Source of the DNA: Staphylotrichum longicolle
Taxonomy: Eukaryota > Ascomycota > Sordariomycetes > Sordariales > Chaetomiaceae
Length of the DNA: 64,000 nt
Assembly: GCA_019096155.1 (NCBI GenBank)
Contig: JAHCVI010000005.1
Span: 878,468 to 942,467 of the forward strand
Direction: 5' to 3'
Every line of letters starts with the position of its first letter. Positions within the stretch are counted from its first letter, which is position 1. Shown here piece by piece: positions 12,760 through 22,784 of the stretch. Made by a program: the position numbers and the translations under genes. The notes under the pieces were generated by a model. The model did not search any database. It had not been told where the DNA came from and was given only the letters and a program-made list of their open reading frames with translations.

Positions 12760-14139
12760 GCTCCTTACCACTACTACCATCACAACCAGCACTAGCACTA
12801 CAACTCGTTCAGCTCGGGGTATCCTCACTCGGCGTCTGCTACGAGCATACCGGGCATAATCTCGCCAGTCGAACCCCAGAGGCTCTCGGACGATTCCGAG
12901 CCCGCCCATGCTCACCGACAGTCTTTGCCCTCCTTGCCATCTATCGCAGAAGTGTTTTCCGAGAAAAAGATACTAGGCTACGCACCTCCGTCCGCTTCGG
13001 CGCGGATGCCTCCAGCTTAGAGTTTGCCATCGCCATTCGCTTCGGCTCCGCCACCACGTCCGTTTGTAGACATTGGGAGCCCAGACAAGAATCCGTCGCC
13101 GAGGTCGTTGTACGTATCATCTTCAGCCTTGGATTCCACCTTGCCTGCCCTGGAGAGCCGGCCTGTATCTTCTCCGTTAGATACCTTCCTACAATATCGC
13201 TCATCGCCTCCCGTCAAGCTCGAGTATCTTGAGGCTGAGCAGAGGCATGCCGAAGCGCATACTCTCAGCGGTGGTCACCGACTATAGTCGCCGCAGCCGC
13301 TCTATAGTTTGCCTGTGGAAACGGCAAGGGCCCCCCCAAAGCAATTGCCATTATCCTTCTATCCCGTCTCCCCAAGACATAGCGCCGGGCCCGAATTTCT
13401 CTCGCGGTTTGAGCCGCGGGGACCGCCCAGCTACGAAGAGGAAGACGACTACTCGCCCCATCGCCCAGCCGATTACAAGGCTGCTTTCGACAAGCACTTT
13501 CAAACAAACGGGTACCAGGCGGCCCTACAAGTAGTAGGTTTTACATCCGAGCTGCGCACGCGATACGCAAAAGGTGATGGCTAATAGAAACTATGTAGAT
13601 TATAAGCTCCTACCGTACAGTCTACAATTTTGCCTAGGCGTATATAGCTGCGGCGCGAGAATAGCAGGGCTCGCTACCAATTCCATCGAGTCTGCCAACC
13701 GAAAACGAAATAAGCGTAATGCTAAATAGCCTTATTATCGCGCTGAAGCAGCTCGAGGAAGTCCGTGATACGGTTCAGCAGAACCCAATATAGCACGAGC
13801 GCGCGCGCGAGAGCGGCGGCCACAACGCCGAGAATGAGGACGTGTCGATGTGCAGTGACGGTATCAAGCCCGCTTATACGAAACACGAGGTTAAGAAGCA
13901 GCGTGTTGTAAGTTTCTTATACCCCGTATACGCCCCGCCTCCCAACCTACAAGACGCTAACATTCTGCCTAGCGCGCGGCTCCTCCCGGACGTTGCAACA
14001 GCTGTAACAGGGTAGACACCCCGGAATGGAGGCGTGGACCCGACGCGCAAGAACGCTCTGCAACGCATGCGGCCTCCACTTTGCGAAACTGGAGCGCAGA
14101 AGGCAGCTCGACCAGAGATCGCTCCGGCCATCGAGCTAG
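12760..14139 (+). pseudogene. nsdD: NsdD/SUB-1-type GATA transcription factor, RIP-damaged
   Basis: Three blocks identify it. The N-terminal part (12768-13290) reads 'NQH*HYNSFSSGYPHSAS', 'HRQSLPSLPSIAEVFSEKK' and 'FASAPPPRPFVDIGSP'. A central block (13600-13900) reads 'VYNFA*AYIAAARE', 'LPTENEISVMLNSLI' and 'ALKQLEEVRDTVQQN'. The C-terminal part carries a GATA zinc finger: 'CNSCNRVDTPEWRRGPD' from 13993, then 'ARTLCNACGLHFAKLERRR' through 14059. NsdD/SUB-1 factors control sexual development and light responses. The finger is split by a one-base deletion near 14041-14047. Several TAG stops fall where CAG (Gln) is expected, for example before SLPSPF, after NPI and after RE. The pattern is C-to-T in CpA, so this is a RIP-killed copy; a functional gene is expected elsewhere in the genome. 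Confidence 0.85.
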
Positions 14140-14363
14140 CGTGCCCTGGATGGAGCACTGCGGCCAAGTCGGTGCGGATCATTGCCGAGACATATCAATC
14201 CGGCAGGAATATTGTTTCGGTGCGAGAGTCTTTATGCCCGTGCTCTCTGCGAAATTAGTTACCGTCATTGGGTTAGCGAATCTATCTGCAACCCTGACAC
14301 GTCCCGCCGTCAAGAATGCCGCCGTCCTTTCATACAAACATTCATTTCCCTACCTGAGACTAC

Positions 14364-14855
14364 CTACATACACCCCATACACCACGCCCCGAAATATAAA
14401 ACGCCCACAACGAATCCGACCGCGACGGGCAAGTCCCTCGCCCTCTCCCCACTCGAAGACTGCTCACTCGAAGGCGCCACAATCTGGGTCGGCTCATACG
14501 TCGCCGGCGTCGTGTCGTTCACCGTCCCGTTCCAGCAATACCTCTGAAAGCAGTCGCCACAGACGCTGGGGACCTGAGTCCCCGTCCTCCGCAAGCTGCG
14601 GTCTAGTATCGCACAACCTAAACAGGCCGGCCACTGCACATCCACAGTCGCATTCGCCATTGTCGCCACGTTGTATCCGTTGAGGATAATCTCCTGCCGC
14701 TGCTCGGTGGTGTATTCCAGCTGGAACGTCGTGACGTTGGAGTAGTTTGTGTACGGCGCATTGGGGATGTAGACAATAAGTGGGCCCGGATTAGTGTTGT
14801 TTTCGGGGCTGCAGCCAAAAAAGGTCGGTCGCTTATTGAGGCCGAGGTTGATCAT
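14364..14855 (-). pseudogene. Lysophospholipase (phospholipase B) C-terminal fragment
   Basis: The 3' part of a lysophospholipase reads without stops: 'NLGLNKRPTFFGC', 'PLIVYIPNAPYTNYSN', 'GYNVATMANATVDVQWPACL' and 'VCGDCFQRYCWNGTVN', then a Ser-rich linker and a hydrophobic C-terminus like a GPI-attachment signal. These match the last third of fungal PLB enzymes, including the conserved Cys cluster. The catalytic Ser and Asp regions are missing: upstream of residue 'INLG' the sequence switches to a LINE fragment and then nothing recognisable. It is a 5'-truncated fragment, lying in the same orientation as the LINE piece that replaces its front. Confidence 0.85.
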
Positions 14856-14874
14856 GGGTTTTTGGTCGGTTTAA

Positions 14875-14955
14875 GCCGGTGAAAGGTATGTGTTGAGCTT
14901 GGCCATGCCTGTCCTGAGCTAGGCGAGCATGCCGGCCTTTTTCTGTTAGGTTACC
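14875..14955 (-). mobile_element. LINE (Tad-like) 3' fragment
   Basis: On the minus strand one frame reads 'KKAGMLA*LRTGMAKLNTYL', closely matching 'ERGGLLAQLRTGMARLNGYL' in the LINE at 62894-63667. Only about 80 bp survive, ending at the lysophospholipase fragment. The stop replaces Gln (CAG to TAG), again RIP type. Confidence 0.7.
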
Positions 14956-14959
14956 TCTG

Positions 14960-16200
14960 ACATTTGATGTCCTTTTTGATGAACATCCAAGAACCATCCC
15001 GGGCCCCGAGTCGCCCAGAAGCATCGGAAGGAGCCATAACTTGCTGTTCATCAAGCCGGAAATGTTTATGATTAACCCAAAGGCAGCTATGCACATCCAC
15101 TAGTTAATACAGCTCTTTGCATGGCGTTGCTCGACTAATGAGAAGCATGAAAAGCTCGACGTGCCTTTCTTTGAAAAACTGATCTTACGTTAGGAGTTAA
15201 AATATGCGAAAGGAGACGCCCCGTGACAAAAGATGCCTGCGTCCTGTGCCATTTGCGGCTACCGTCGCTTGTGCAAGTCTTGTTACAGCGACAAAGGCAT
15301 GGCTCGATCTTTCCAATACGCCGGGGAAAAAACACAAGACGCAAATCAAACCAGAGCAAACACCCGAACTAATCACTGCTTGCACCACAACCAGTCGGAT
15401 GAGATTCAGGTAAGGGCATTAAATTAACGTTCAGACCCCGAAATCTCAAATCCAGTCTCGATTGCTCGCTAACTTGCAGCGCTAGCTGCGTATATCATCA
15501 TCTTATATTCCTCTTCTTTTCAAGCTCAGGGATTGTTGCCGCTACTGAATGGCAATCCGCTTGCCGCCCCTCTTCTCGTCTGCCCCACGTACTGGCCAAT
15601 GAGGTCGGTGGCCGAGCACTGGACAACATCAGCTGCGGCGAGGAAGCCCATGTCGTAGAAGACGCTGCCGCGGCAAGGCAAAACTGGGACCAGGGGAGAA
15701 TGGCAACAATCAGTTCGACGGCGTTACTAAGTCGGGTCAAGGCAGCCACAGACTAGATAACGATAACGCACTGTATTGCGCCCGTAACGTCATTGTCGTT
15801 ACTGATCGCAAAAGCCGAATTGGACCAGCACACCCAAGGGCGGCAGGTCCTGTCAGTGCTTGGAGCACGCGGGCCAGTCGGGGATCGCGCTTCGGAATGC
15901 AGTGCCCCGGAAGGCGCTAGAAATAGCCAGGGAAGTCATGTTGGTCCCTGCATCCAAGACACCATTTTGCTGGGTTGAATTGCCAGACGCTGCGCTGTGG
16001 TGGGGTTGCGCCGGCGTCCTCCGGGCCAATGGTGGGCTGCGATTGGATATGGTGAACGTCATCGCAACCTCTTCGGACTGAATGTGAGTGCGTCGGTCGA
16101 CGTCATCGGGATGCAATGGACACCTTTTGACACGAACCAATTTAATTCGCAATTGGCAACCTGGAATGCGTGCGCGTCGAAGCCAATCGACGCAGTGTGA
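14960..16200. other. No assignable gene
   Basis: Short ORFs lie on both strands (for example 15853-16152 and 15498-15749, minus), none with a family motif. The right part is the 3' flank of the zinc-finger gene that ends at 16291. Confidence 0.4.
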
Positions 16201-16290
16201 AGCCAGGCTTAGGGAGGTCCGTTTTCCCTGCTGTCATTGTCACGATACGGGGGAGCCTGTGTGATGGGCTCCGGTCTCGTATGAGTGGCC

Positions 16291-17979
16291 TCACATGCTG
16301 TGGCCTCCGCGGCGGCGCTGCTTGCCCGGGAAGCCCACATCGGGATGGCACACACGGTAGTGCCGTGTGAGCGCGTCGGCTCTGCTAAAGGTCTTCTCGT
16401 CGGTGCACAGATCGCACCGGACCTTTCGCTTGCGCGCATTGTGGATTGTGCCCTCGTGCCGGGTAAGATCGTAGGGCCTCGAGAAGACAGTGTTGCAGGG
16501 CTTGCCAGTGCTCGGGTTGATCCGGTCGCATCGGTGGAGGCCGGCCTGGGTGTTTAGGAGAGTCGATGTCATGCCAGGTGCATCTGGGCACCGTGCGCCG
16601 TTGAGGCCGTGGGCCTGCCGGTGGCCCTCTCTCTTGTGCTTGTGCAGCAGCGCGGGCGCCTCGAACCGGAGTGTACAACCGTGGTAGGTGCAGGTATAAG
16701 TGCCGCCGTCCGCGCGTGTGTCGGCTGGCCGCTGCGGAGTGCCGTACACCGACTCGGTTGCACCTGTGTCGGCAGATCCGAGCCTGCTTGTCGCCACTGA
16801 TACGTTGCTCGCCGAAGGCACAGCGCTATGTGGCCGTTGCTGGGCCATGAATGGGTACTGCTGTGGCACCTGCATAGCTGTCGGCATCGAGGTGGCCGAG
16901 GCCAGGAAGTTGTTGAAGGGTTTTGTGTCCATGGGTATGCCACCGAACGCCTGCTGGCTCTGAGCGGCGGCGGCGTTGTTGATGGCGTCGGCGTTGAACC
17001 CGTTGTTGTTTTGTTGAGAGAAGAGCGGGATGTTTGCATCGCCCTCGGACTCGTGGAACTCGAGCATGGCATCCTTGGGCGAGATGGTCTGCGGTGTCGA
17101 CGTGGCAGCTGAGCGTGCAATCCGATGCCTCACGGCCTGGGCGTCCCGCATGGCCTTGTTCTGCTCCCTCATCTGCTGCGCCGAGCCGAAGCGCACCTGC
17201 GTAGGCCCCATGGCTAACGCAAAGTCGTACATGGGCATGGGAGCCAGGGGTGACCGCAGGCGGAACGGCAACCGGTCGCGAGATGTCGCCGAGACGGGCG
17301 AATTGGTCACGGCCGTCAAGTGCTGGCTGCTGGCGGCATGTTGCCGCTTGTTGAAGAGGTCGCTCGTGGGGGAGACGGAGGCCTGGCCCGACAAGGACGA
17401 TGTAATGGTGAAGTTGGGGCTGTATAGCTCATCCGTGTAGGCGTCCGTCATGGTGCGGTCGAGCTTGGGAACAGGGGCTGTGGCTGCAATACTGTGCTTC
17501 CTATCCTCTTCAGGCTCACCTGCTGGCGTGGCTGGTGAGTCAGACGCTGTAGAGCTCGCTACCGATACGGGATGTGATACGGGCTGAGGCCTGCCCGGCC
17601 CAATCGGGTGCTCGGATTGCTGCAGCAGCCCTCGGCCGTTCCTGCGCCTCGTTGCGGTAGCGAGATACGGGTAGGGCGGGATTTCGTTGCCGTCTGCGGC
17701 TCCGTAGGCGGGCAGGGTTGTGTAGAAGTTGTCGTATGTGGCGCCAGGGAACGACTTGGCGGCCAGCTGGTAGTTGCTGAGCTCATCAGCGCCCGAGAGA
17801 TCGTGAAAGCTATCCCCAGAGTCGTTGACTGCGATCTGAGAATTGGAGATGCTGTGTGGGAAAGGCGAGACCGGGCCGTTCGAGCCCATCGACGACCGCG
17901 AGGTGTCGCGCTGGTGCGAGAAGCGGCCGACTGACCGGGGCGTCGGCTGGCCGTTTGATATCCACGTTTCCGTTTGCAT
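16291..17979 (-). CDS. C2H2 zinc-finger transcription factor, Rpn4-like
   Basis: An uninterrupted 562-residue frame. Residues 1-425 are Ser/Pro/Gln-rich and look disordered. Three zinc fingers follow: 'YTCTYHGCTLRF' from 428, 'HRCDRINPSTGKPCNTVFSR' from 482 with 'PYDLTRHEGTIH', and 'VRCDLCTDEKTFSRADALTR' from 520. The 'SRPYDLTRHE.TIH' and 'FSR.DALTRH.RV.H' wording matches the fungal Rpn4-type factor that drives proteasome genes; I infer that role from the fingers only. The Met at 17979 is the first in frame after a stop at about 18027. The frame immediately upstream (ESSAPLFAHADA) is open and preceded by a CTAG acceptor, so a further 5' exon is possible. A candidate is MPLHSTSLSDLDFDLDFDAI at 18234-18131, but I could not join them in phase. 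Intact, unlike its left neighbours. Confidence 0.82.
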   Translation of the reverse strand: MQTETWISNGQPTPRSVGRFSHQRDTSRSSMGSNGPVSPFPHSISNSQIAVNDSGDSFHDLSGADELSNYQLAAKSFPGATYDNFYTTLPAYGAADGNEIPPYPYLATATRRRNGRGLLQQSEHPIGPGRPQPVSHPVSVASSTASDSPATPAGEPEEDRKHSIAATAPVPKLDRTMTDAYTDELYSPNFTITSSLSGQASVSPTSDLFNKRQHAASSQHLTAVTNSPVSATSRDRLPFRLRSPLAPMPMYDFALAMGPTQVRFGSAQQMREQNKAMRDAQAVRHRIARSAATSTPQTISPKDAMLEFHESEGDANIPLFSQQNNNGFNADAINNAAAAQSQQAFGGIPMDTKPFNNFLASATSMPTAMQVPQQYPFMAQQRPHSAVPSASNVSVATSRLGSADTGATESVYGTPQRPADTRADGGTYTCTYHGCTLRFEAPALLHKHKREGHRQAHGLNGARCPDAPGMTSTLLNTQAGLHRCDRINPSTGKPCNTVFSRPYDLTRHEGTIHNARKRKVRCDLCTDEKTFSRADALTRHYRVCHPDVGFPGKQRRRGGHSM

Positions 17980-18130
17980 CGCGTCGGCGTGCGCGAAGAG
18001 CGGCGCAGATGACTCGTGGACAGACTAGCTGTTTTGTCGCGAGGACGGGAATAAAAGTGGGCTCTGCGAGAGTGGGCGTCGGGAGGCTGTCAGAGGCCGA
18101 CAAAGACGTTGAGTACGGCGACCGAATCAA

Positions 18131-18234
18131 CTACGTTGAGACGGATGACGACGACACGCTGTGGTAGTTGACGTTGATGGCGTCGAAGTCGAGGTCGAAA
18201 TCAAGGTCGCTGAGACTGGTGGAGTGCAACGGCA
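18131..18234 (-). other. Short upstream ORF or 5' exon of the Rpn4-like gene
   Basis: MPLHSTSLSDLDFDLDFDAI and a Ser-rich end form a 34-codon frame just upstream of the zinc-finger gene, with acidic/hydrophobic alternation like an activation motif. It ends at TAG, beyond which the same frame stays open for about 90 codons. It could be a uORF, or an N-terminal exon ending before the TAG. Confidence 0.35.
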
Positions 18235-18544
18235 TCGTGGTGTGATGCGGAGGGTAGCCGTAGAAAGCGGCTGCGGGTTGCAGGTGGTGGTGTTGTTCTG
18301 GTGAATATAAACAAACAAACAATTGGTAGATATAGCCAGAGCGGTCCTTCCCTGCTACGGCGGGCTTCAGGTTGCTATGGCGGTCTAGAACATTGGCCAT
18401 GGGATCTTTGTCGCCTAAGGGCAGTCTGGACGGGTCGAAATGATACGAAGGAGACGGGAATTGCGACGAGCACAATGGATGAAGACGCGGAGTTACCCGC
18501 TCCCCGACTGCCGCTTGCACAGTACGGCAAGGACAAAGCGGCAT

Positions 18545-19304
18545 TCATCCAGGTCTTGAAAGACATTCACCGTCTTCCCCACTTAGATACCGGCCAGTTG
18601 CTGCCAGCGACTCAAAAAGAGTTTGTGTCTCTCGTTTGTCAATCCGTATCGACAGATCCCTCCCACCCACTAGGTAGTGGCATGTTTGTGGTGCATCGGG
18701 GCGATGAAGCGGGACCCGAGTGACCGCGAGATCCCAAAGCAAGCGCACCAAGGCCTGACACCTTGTGTCTGACAACCCTGTCAACTGGGATAGCATCTCA
18801 ACACAATTGCCACAATCATAACAACACAGCCACGCATCAGCCACAGCACGTGGGAGTCGGCCCATATGTTCTCTCAGGGAATTGAGTAGCGGGTGTGTGG
18901 TGAGAACGCGCGGACCATCGTCGGGACCCGTAATGACGGATGTGTACACTGGTAGGAAGTCTTCGCTTTGCGTTGAACCGTGGAAGGAAGAGGACCTGCT
19001 CCCGTGGTTCCAGCGTGGAGTCAAGCCAGGACTGAACCCAGTCGATGGCTTCGCTTCCGATCCAATGGATATCCGCAATTATCGGCCAGTCGGTATTCAG
19101 GGCAGCCTCATCCAACGGGTCGTCTCTCCAGCGTTTGTTCACTGACGGTGCAATCGCTCCCCACCAGTTAAGGGTTTCCAAGCTGCAACCCTCATCAGAT
19201 TCCGACCTCCTTGCCTTTGGCTCGAATAGGTAATGAGGAAACCGGAAAACCCCAACTTCGCAGGTGGCACCGACGCGGACGGGATCCGTATTTCTGCTGT
19301 CCAT
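18545..19304 (-). pseudogene. Unrecognised protein-like frames, probably broken
   Basis: Two overlapping minus-strand frames are protein-like: 19304-18837 ('CSLETLNWWGAIAPSVNKRW', 'WIGSEAIDWVQSWLDS') and 19078-18545 ('DFLPVYTSVITGPDDGPR', 'LREHMGRLPRAVADAWLCC', 'NCVEMLSQLTGL'). They read best as one protein that changes frame near 18960, through an indel or unseen intron. I recognise no family. The NACHT fragment immediately upstream on the same strand suggests all of this may be one decayed gene. Confidence 0.35.
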
Positions 19305-19369
19305 AGTCTTTTGGAGGATACAGAACCCGGGTGCCCGGTGTTGTCATCGAGGGTGAAGAGGCACAGTCT

Positions 19370-19455
19370 GGGTTATCTTCGGTGTCCTCGAGATCGCAAA
19401 TTTGGCCCATCATCCGTCTGTAGAGTGCATTGAGTCCAGGCGGAAACATCGCCAA
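19370..19455 (-). pseudogene. NACHT/NLR-like fragment
   Basis: The minus strand reads 'LAMFPPGLNALYRRMMGQIC' followed by 'DLEDTED'. This is the block that follows the NACHT ATPase in fungal NLR-like proteins, where the family pattern is 'PPGL..LY.RM..QI'. Only about 30 residues survive before the match is lost. These proteins act in self/non-self recognition. Confidence 0.65.
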
Positions 19456-19459
19456 CTTA

Positions 19460-20200
19460 TTTTGCGAGTCGTGTCGCAGAGTGCTAGACGGAAGTCGCTA
19501 TTATCCAAACTGGCTCACCGCTTTTGTGCACAAACCAAGCAACGTCGCTGGAGTTTAAGAAAGTCACAATGCTAACAGAAATCGCAGCGCTTTAACTCTA
19601 GTGGTCTTAGTGGTTTGGCCCATTTTACTCCAATTTGTCCTCAGCGGTTTGATTCTGCCGGTCAAAATTAGCGGTGAGCCAATTGATTTCTGCAGACCCC
19701 ATTACCCCGCTTTGGATGATGCCACCCCTTGCTCCAGACTCTCCCGAAAAGTGCCCTCTCTCAAATTTGGGATCGCAAGAAGTGAAAACTCTCCCAACGG
19801 CTGTCTTTTCGCTAACTGTTCATCACAATGATCGCTCTTGACATGCTGCAATAGGCCGCTCATCCAGGTGAAAGGCGTGTTGCAAGTCGGATCTTCAAAA
19901 TCGAACTAGGAATTATCGTCGCAAGTGTACTTTCCTGACTGGTGGCGGTCGAAGGCAATCTCGGTGACACGATCTGAATCCGCTCCAGATTTGCAGGTCC
20001 CAGCCTCAAGGTGCAGTACCATAGTGGAGTCAGACACGAACTTCTTGGGGCACCCCGGGCCCCTTCCCTCAGTGCAAGGCTACCTAAGCTAATTGATGTC
20101 CATACATTAGATTCAGGGATCTCTCTTAAATACTCTTTTATGAACCCTTCACCGCGGTGCAACAACAAATGCCACCTTCTTCGTCGATCCTGTTAAGATT
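19460..20200. other. Intergenic, nothing recognised
   Basis: No ORF with a motif. A TATA-like 'cagtataaagg' at about 20202 leads into the next entry. Confidence 0.4.
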
Positions 20201-20342
20201 TTCAGTATAAAGGCTGCTCCTTCCTCTCGCAGCCGATCCAACGGCCTCATAACCTCATCAACATCTACATCCGCACGCCCTCTCCCCTTCCCTTTACTCA
20301 TCCCCATCCCTTCAGGCCATTAACGTACTCATAGAGATAAAC

Positions 20343-20678
20343 ATGAACGATCCGCAGTTGATCAGCTTGGGTGGAAAAGTCTTTGTCCCCGCTGCCCCAG
20401 CTATATCCCACCCCATACATGCCGACCTGTGCTCCGCCTTGGACGGAGTCATCAGCCAGATGACGGAGCCAGAGCGCTCGGCGCGTTTCAATAGTCGCAC
20501 AGTGGTCAAATTTCGGCTTCTTTGTTTTCCTGGGTTGACTTGTCCCGTCCACCTGGTTCATGACCGAGTCTGGTTGAAACCTGAAAGCGGGGAACCAACC
20601 CCCCGCACATTCACCCGATTAAGACCCCTACCATCTCTGCAATCACCGTGCGCATGTCCCGATACTCCTGAGTACTAG
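20343..20678 (+). CDS. Small hypothetical ORF with promoter-like context
   Basis: A 111-codon frame (MNDPQLISLGGKVFVPAAP...) begins about 140 bp after a TATA-like box (20202-20209) and a long CT-rich leader, a typical fungal start context. The protein has no motif I know. The end is about 150 bp from the left end of transposon B, so the gene may have been truncated by that insertion, or may not be real. Confidence 0.3.
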   Translation: MNDPQLISLGGKVFVPAAPAISHPIHADLCSALDGVISQMTEPERSARFNSRTVVKFRLLCFPGLTCPVHLVHDRVWLKPESGEPTPRTFTRLRPLPSLQSPCACPDTPEY

Positions 20679-20833
20679 AGAATGGCACCTACAAATTGAC
20701 CAACATAGCAGGACTAATAATTCTAAAACTTCTCTACACAGCCCCCCTTTCTTTCACGCGACCTGCTCCATCGGCCAGCGTATCCACTCGCTGCGCTCGG
20801 TCTCCCACAAAAGCTCACTAACCTTTCAGCATA

Positions 20834-20877
20834 ACGTATATTATAAGCGAGTTGCGCATATAAGCGAGTTGCGCATT
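20834..20877. repeat. Element B left terminal inverted repeat
   Basis: Begins acgtatattataagcgag. The unit ataagcgagttgcgcat occurs twice in tandem. It pairs with 24515-24558 with few mismatches. Confidence 0.93.
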
Positions 20878-20899
20878 CTCCATCACTCAACCAACAGTA

Positions 20900-20942
20900 A
20901 CGTAGTCCACATGCGAAAGTCCCACACGGGCGAAAGTCCCAC
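20900..20942. repeat. Element A left terminal inverted repeat
   Basis: Begins acgtagtccacatgcgaaag. The doubled 13-bp unit is a likely transposase binding pair. It pairs with 22717-22759. Confidence 0.95.
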
Positions 20943-20997
20943 AACATTGCACCTCCACGTCTTCTACCTTCTTTTGGGCTTTCCTTTGCAACGCGAT

Positions 20998-22653
20998 ATG
21001 CCTCAACAAAACGACGAAACCCGAGTGCACTTGGCCCTCCAGGCAATAGAAAATGACCCAAAGCTAAGCCTAAGAGCTGCAGCAAAGATCTATTCCGTTA
21101 ATCACGAGAAGCTCAGTCGACGTCGACGCGGTCAGCAATCGCGACGCGACATTCCAGCCAACTCACGGAAACTAACTGACCTAGAGGAATCGGTCATTGT
21201 TCAGTATATCCTCGACCTAGATTCTAAAGGATTTCCTCCCCGCTTGTCTAGTGTGGAAGATATGGCCAACCGACTACTTGCCGAACGCGACACGCGACGC
21301 GTCGGAGTCAATTGGGCTTCAACCTTCGTCAAACGGCACCCGGAGCTCACCACGCGTTTCAATCGGAAATACGACTACCAGAGGGCCCAATGCGAAGATC
21401 CGGAGATTATTCGCGGTTGGTTTGCGCTTGTGCGGAACACAATCGCGAAGTACGGCATCCAGGAGGCCGACATCTACAACTTCGACGAGACCGGGTTTCA
21501 GATGGGCGTCATCTCGACTGCAATGGTTGTTACAAGCTCCGAACGGCGTGGCAGGGCAAAGTTGAAGCAGCCTGGCAATCGTGAATGGGCAACGGTGATT
21601 CAGGGCGTCAATGCGACTGGCTGGGCGATCCCGCCGTTTATCATCGTCAAGGGCAGGTATCACCTCTCCTCTTGGTACGAGAACAGCCCATTGCCGAACG
21701 ACTGGGTCATTGCGACATCCGAAAACGGTTGGACAACCAACGAGAGAGGCCTAGAATGGATTCAGCACTTCGACAAGCATACCAAAGCTCGAACAGTCGG
21801 GGTTCATCGCCTCCTTATCCTCGACGGCCACGACAGCCACCACTCGACCGACTTCGAGCTCTACTGCAAGGAGAACAATATCATTACGCTCTGCATGCCT
21901 CCCCACTCGTCTCACATTCTCCAGCCGCTCGATGTTGGATGTTTTAGCCCGCTCAAGACGGCATACGGCAAGCAGATCGAGGGGATGATGCGGGCAACTA
22001 TTACCCACATCACCAAGGAGGACTTCTTCCCCGCGTTCTACGCTGCTTTCCAGGCCGCCCTAACCCCCGAAAATATTCAAGGAGGTTTTCGAGGTGCTGG
22101 AATTGTTCCTTTTGACCCCGAGAAGGTGATCTCCCAGCTCGACATCCGTCTAAAGACGCCAACGCCCTCGAACTCGCGGCCCGGTAGTGCGCACGCCTGG
22201 GTTTCCAAGACCCCGAACAACCCAATCGAAGCCTCCTCGCAGTCCACCCTCAATAAGAATCGAATTGCTCGGCATCAAAATAGCTCTCCAACTGAGATTT
22301 TAAGGGCGGTCGATATGTTTGCGAAAGGGACGTCTAGGGTCATGCATCAGTTGGCATTGTTGAAGGCAGAGATCCAGAGCCTCCGAGCAGCAAATGAGGC
22401 ACTTAGCAAGCGTCGGAGAGCTAAGAAACAACGGCTCCGAAAAGGAGGATCGCTTTCTGTACAGAACGCACAGGATTTACAGGGAGAGAGAGACGTTGAG
22501 GTGCAGATCAAGGAGGAAACACAGGCGGGTAGTGGTCGGAAGCCAAGGGTCGAGACGCGTGCGCGGCGTTGTGGCAACTGCGGCGAACCAGGCCACAATG
22601 CGCGTACATGTCAGATAGTTGTAGAAACGTCTGAGGAAGACGATTCCGAGTAG
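20998..22653 (+). CDS. Fot1/pogo-family DDE transposase (element A)
   Basis: A 551-aa protein starting at MPQQNDETRV; the frame is open further upstream, but this Met lies just inside the repeat and matches the starts of the relatives. Residues 1-60 form a Psq-type helix-turn-helix ('LSLRAAAKIYSV') followed by a basic 'RRRRGQQSRR'. A CENP-B-type second DNA-binding domain follows at about 60-130. The DDE catalytic triad reads Asp163 (NFDETGF), Asp276 (LILDGHDSH) and Asp312 (LQPLDVGCF), spaced DD35D as in the Fot1/pogo group. The tail is coiled and basic (about 460-500) and ends in a CCHC zinc knuckle (CGNCGEPGHNARTC, about 525-538). No stops or frameshifts, so the enzyme could be active; it would also be a candidate helper for any element with matching ends. 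Confidence 0.95.
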   Translation: MPQQNDETRVHLALQAIENDPKLSLRAAAKIYSVNHEKLSRRRRGQQSRRDIPANSRKLTDLEESVIVQYILDLDSKGFPPRLSSVEDMANRLLAERDTRRVGVNWASTFVKRHPELTTRFNRKYDYQRAQCEDPEIIRGWFALVRNTIAKYGIQEADIYNFDETGFQMGVISTAMVVTSSERRGRAKLKQPGNREWATVIQGVNATGWAIPPFIIVKGRYHLSSWYENSPLPNDWVIATSENGWTTNERGLEWIQHFDKHTKARTVGVHRLLILDGHDSHHSTDFELYCKENNIITLCMPPHSSHILQPLDVGCFSPLKTAYGKQIEGMMRATITHITKEDFFPAFYAAFQAALTPENIQGGFRGAGIVPFDPEKVISQLDIRLKTPTPSNSRPGSAHAWVSKTPNNPIEASSQSTLNKNRIARHQNSSPTEILRAVDMFAKGTSRVMHQLALLKAEIQSLRAANEALSKRRRAKKQRLRKGGSLSVQNAQDLQGERDVEVQIKEETQAGSGRKPRVETRARRCGNCGEPGHNARTCQIVVETSEEDDSE

Positions 22654-22716
22654 TTTTATTTGTTTTGAGCTAGCTAAGTAGAATTAATGTGGATTTTGTT
22701 GCGATGGTATGATTTC

Positions 22717-22759
22717 GTGGGACTTTCGCCCGTGTGGGACTTTCGCATGTGGACCACGT
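22717..22759. repeat. Element A right terminal inverted repeat
   Basis: Ends with ...cgcatgtggaccacgt before TA. One mismatch to the left repeat (acgtGgtcc against acgtAgtcc). Confidence 0.95.
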
Positions 22760-22784
22760 TATCCTTAATTGCAAAATAACAACA

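Larger units (their letters stand above)
20900..22759 (+). mobile_element. Pogo/Fot1 element A, apparently intact
   Basis: A 1860-bp element with about 43-bp inverted repeats (20900-20942, 22717-22759) differing at one base, flanked by TA (20898-20899 and 22760-22761). Each repeat contains the unit gcgaaagtcccac twice. It carries one uninterrupted transposase gene. It lies inside element B, so it is the younger insertion, and its near-identical ends and open frame suggest recent mobility. Confidence 0.95.
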
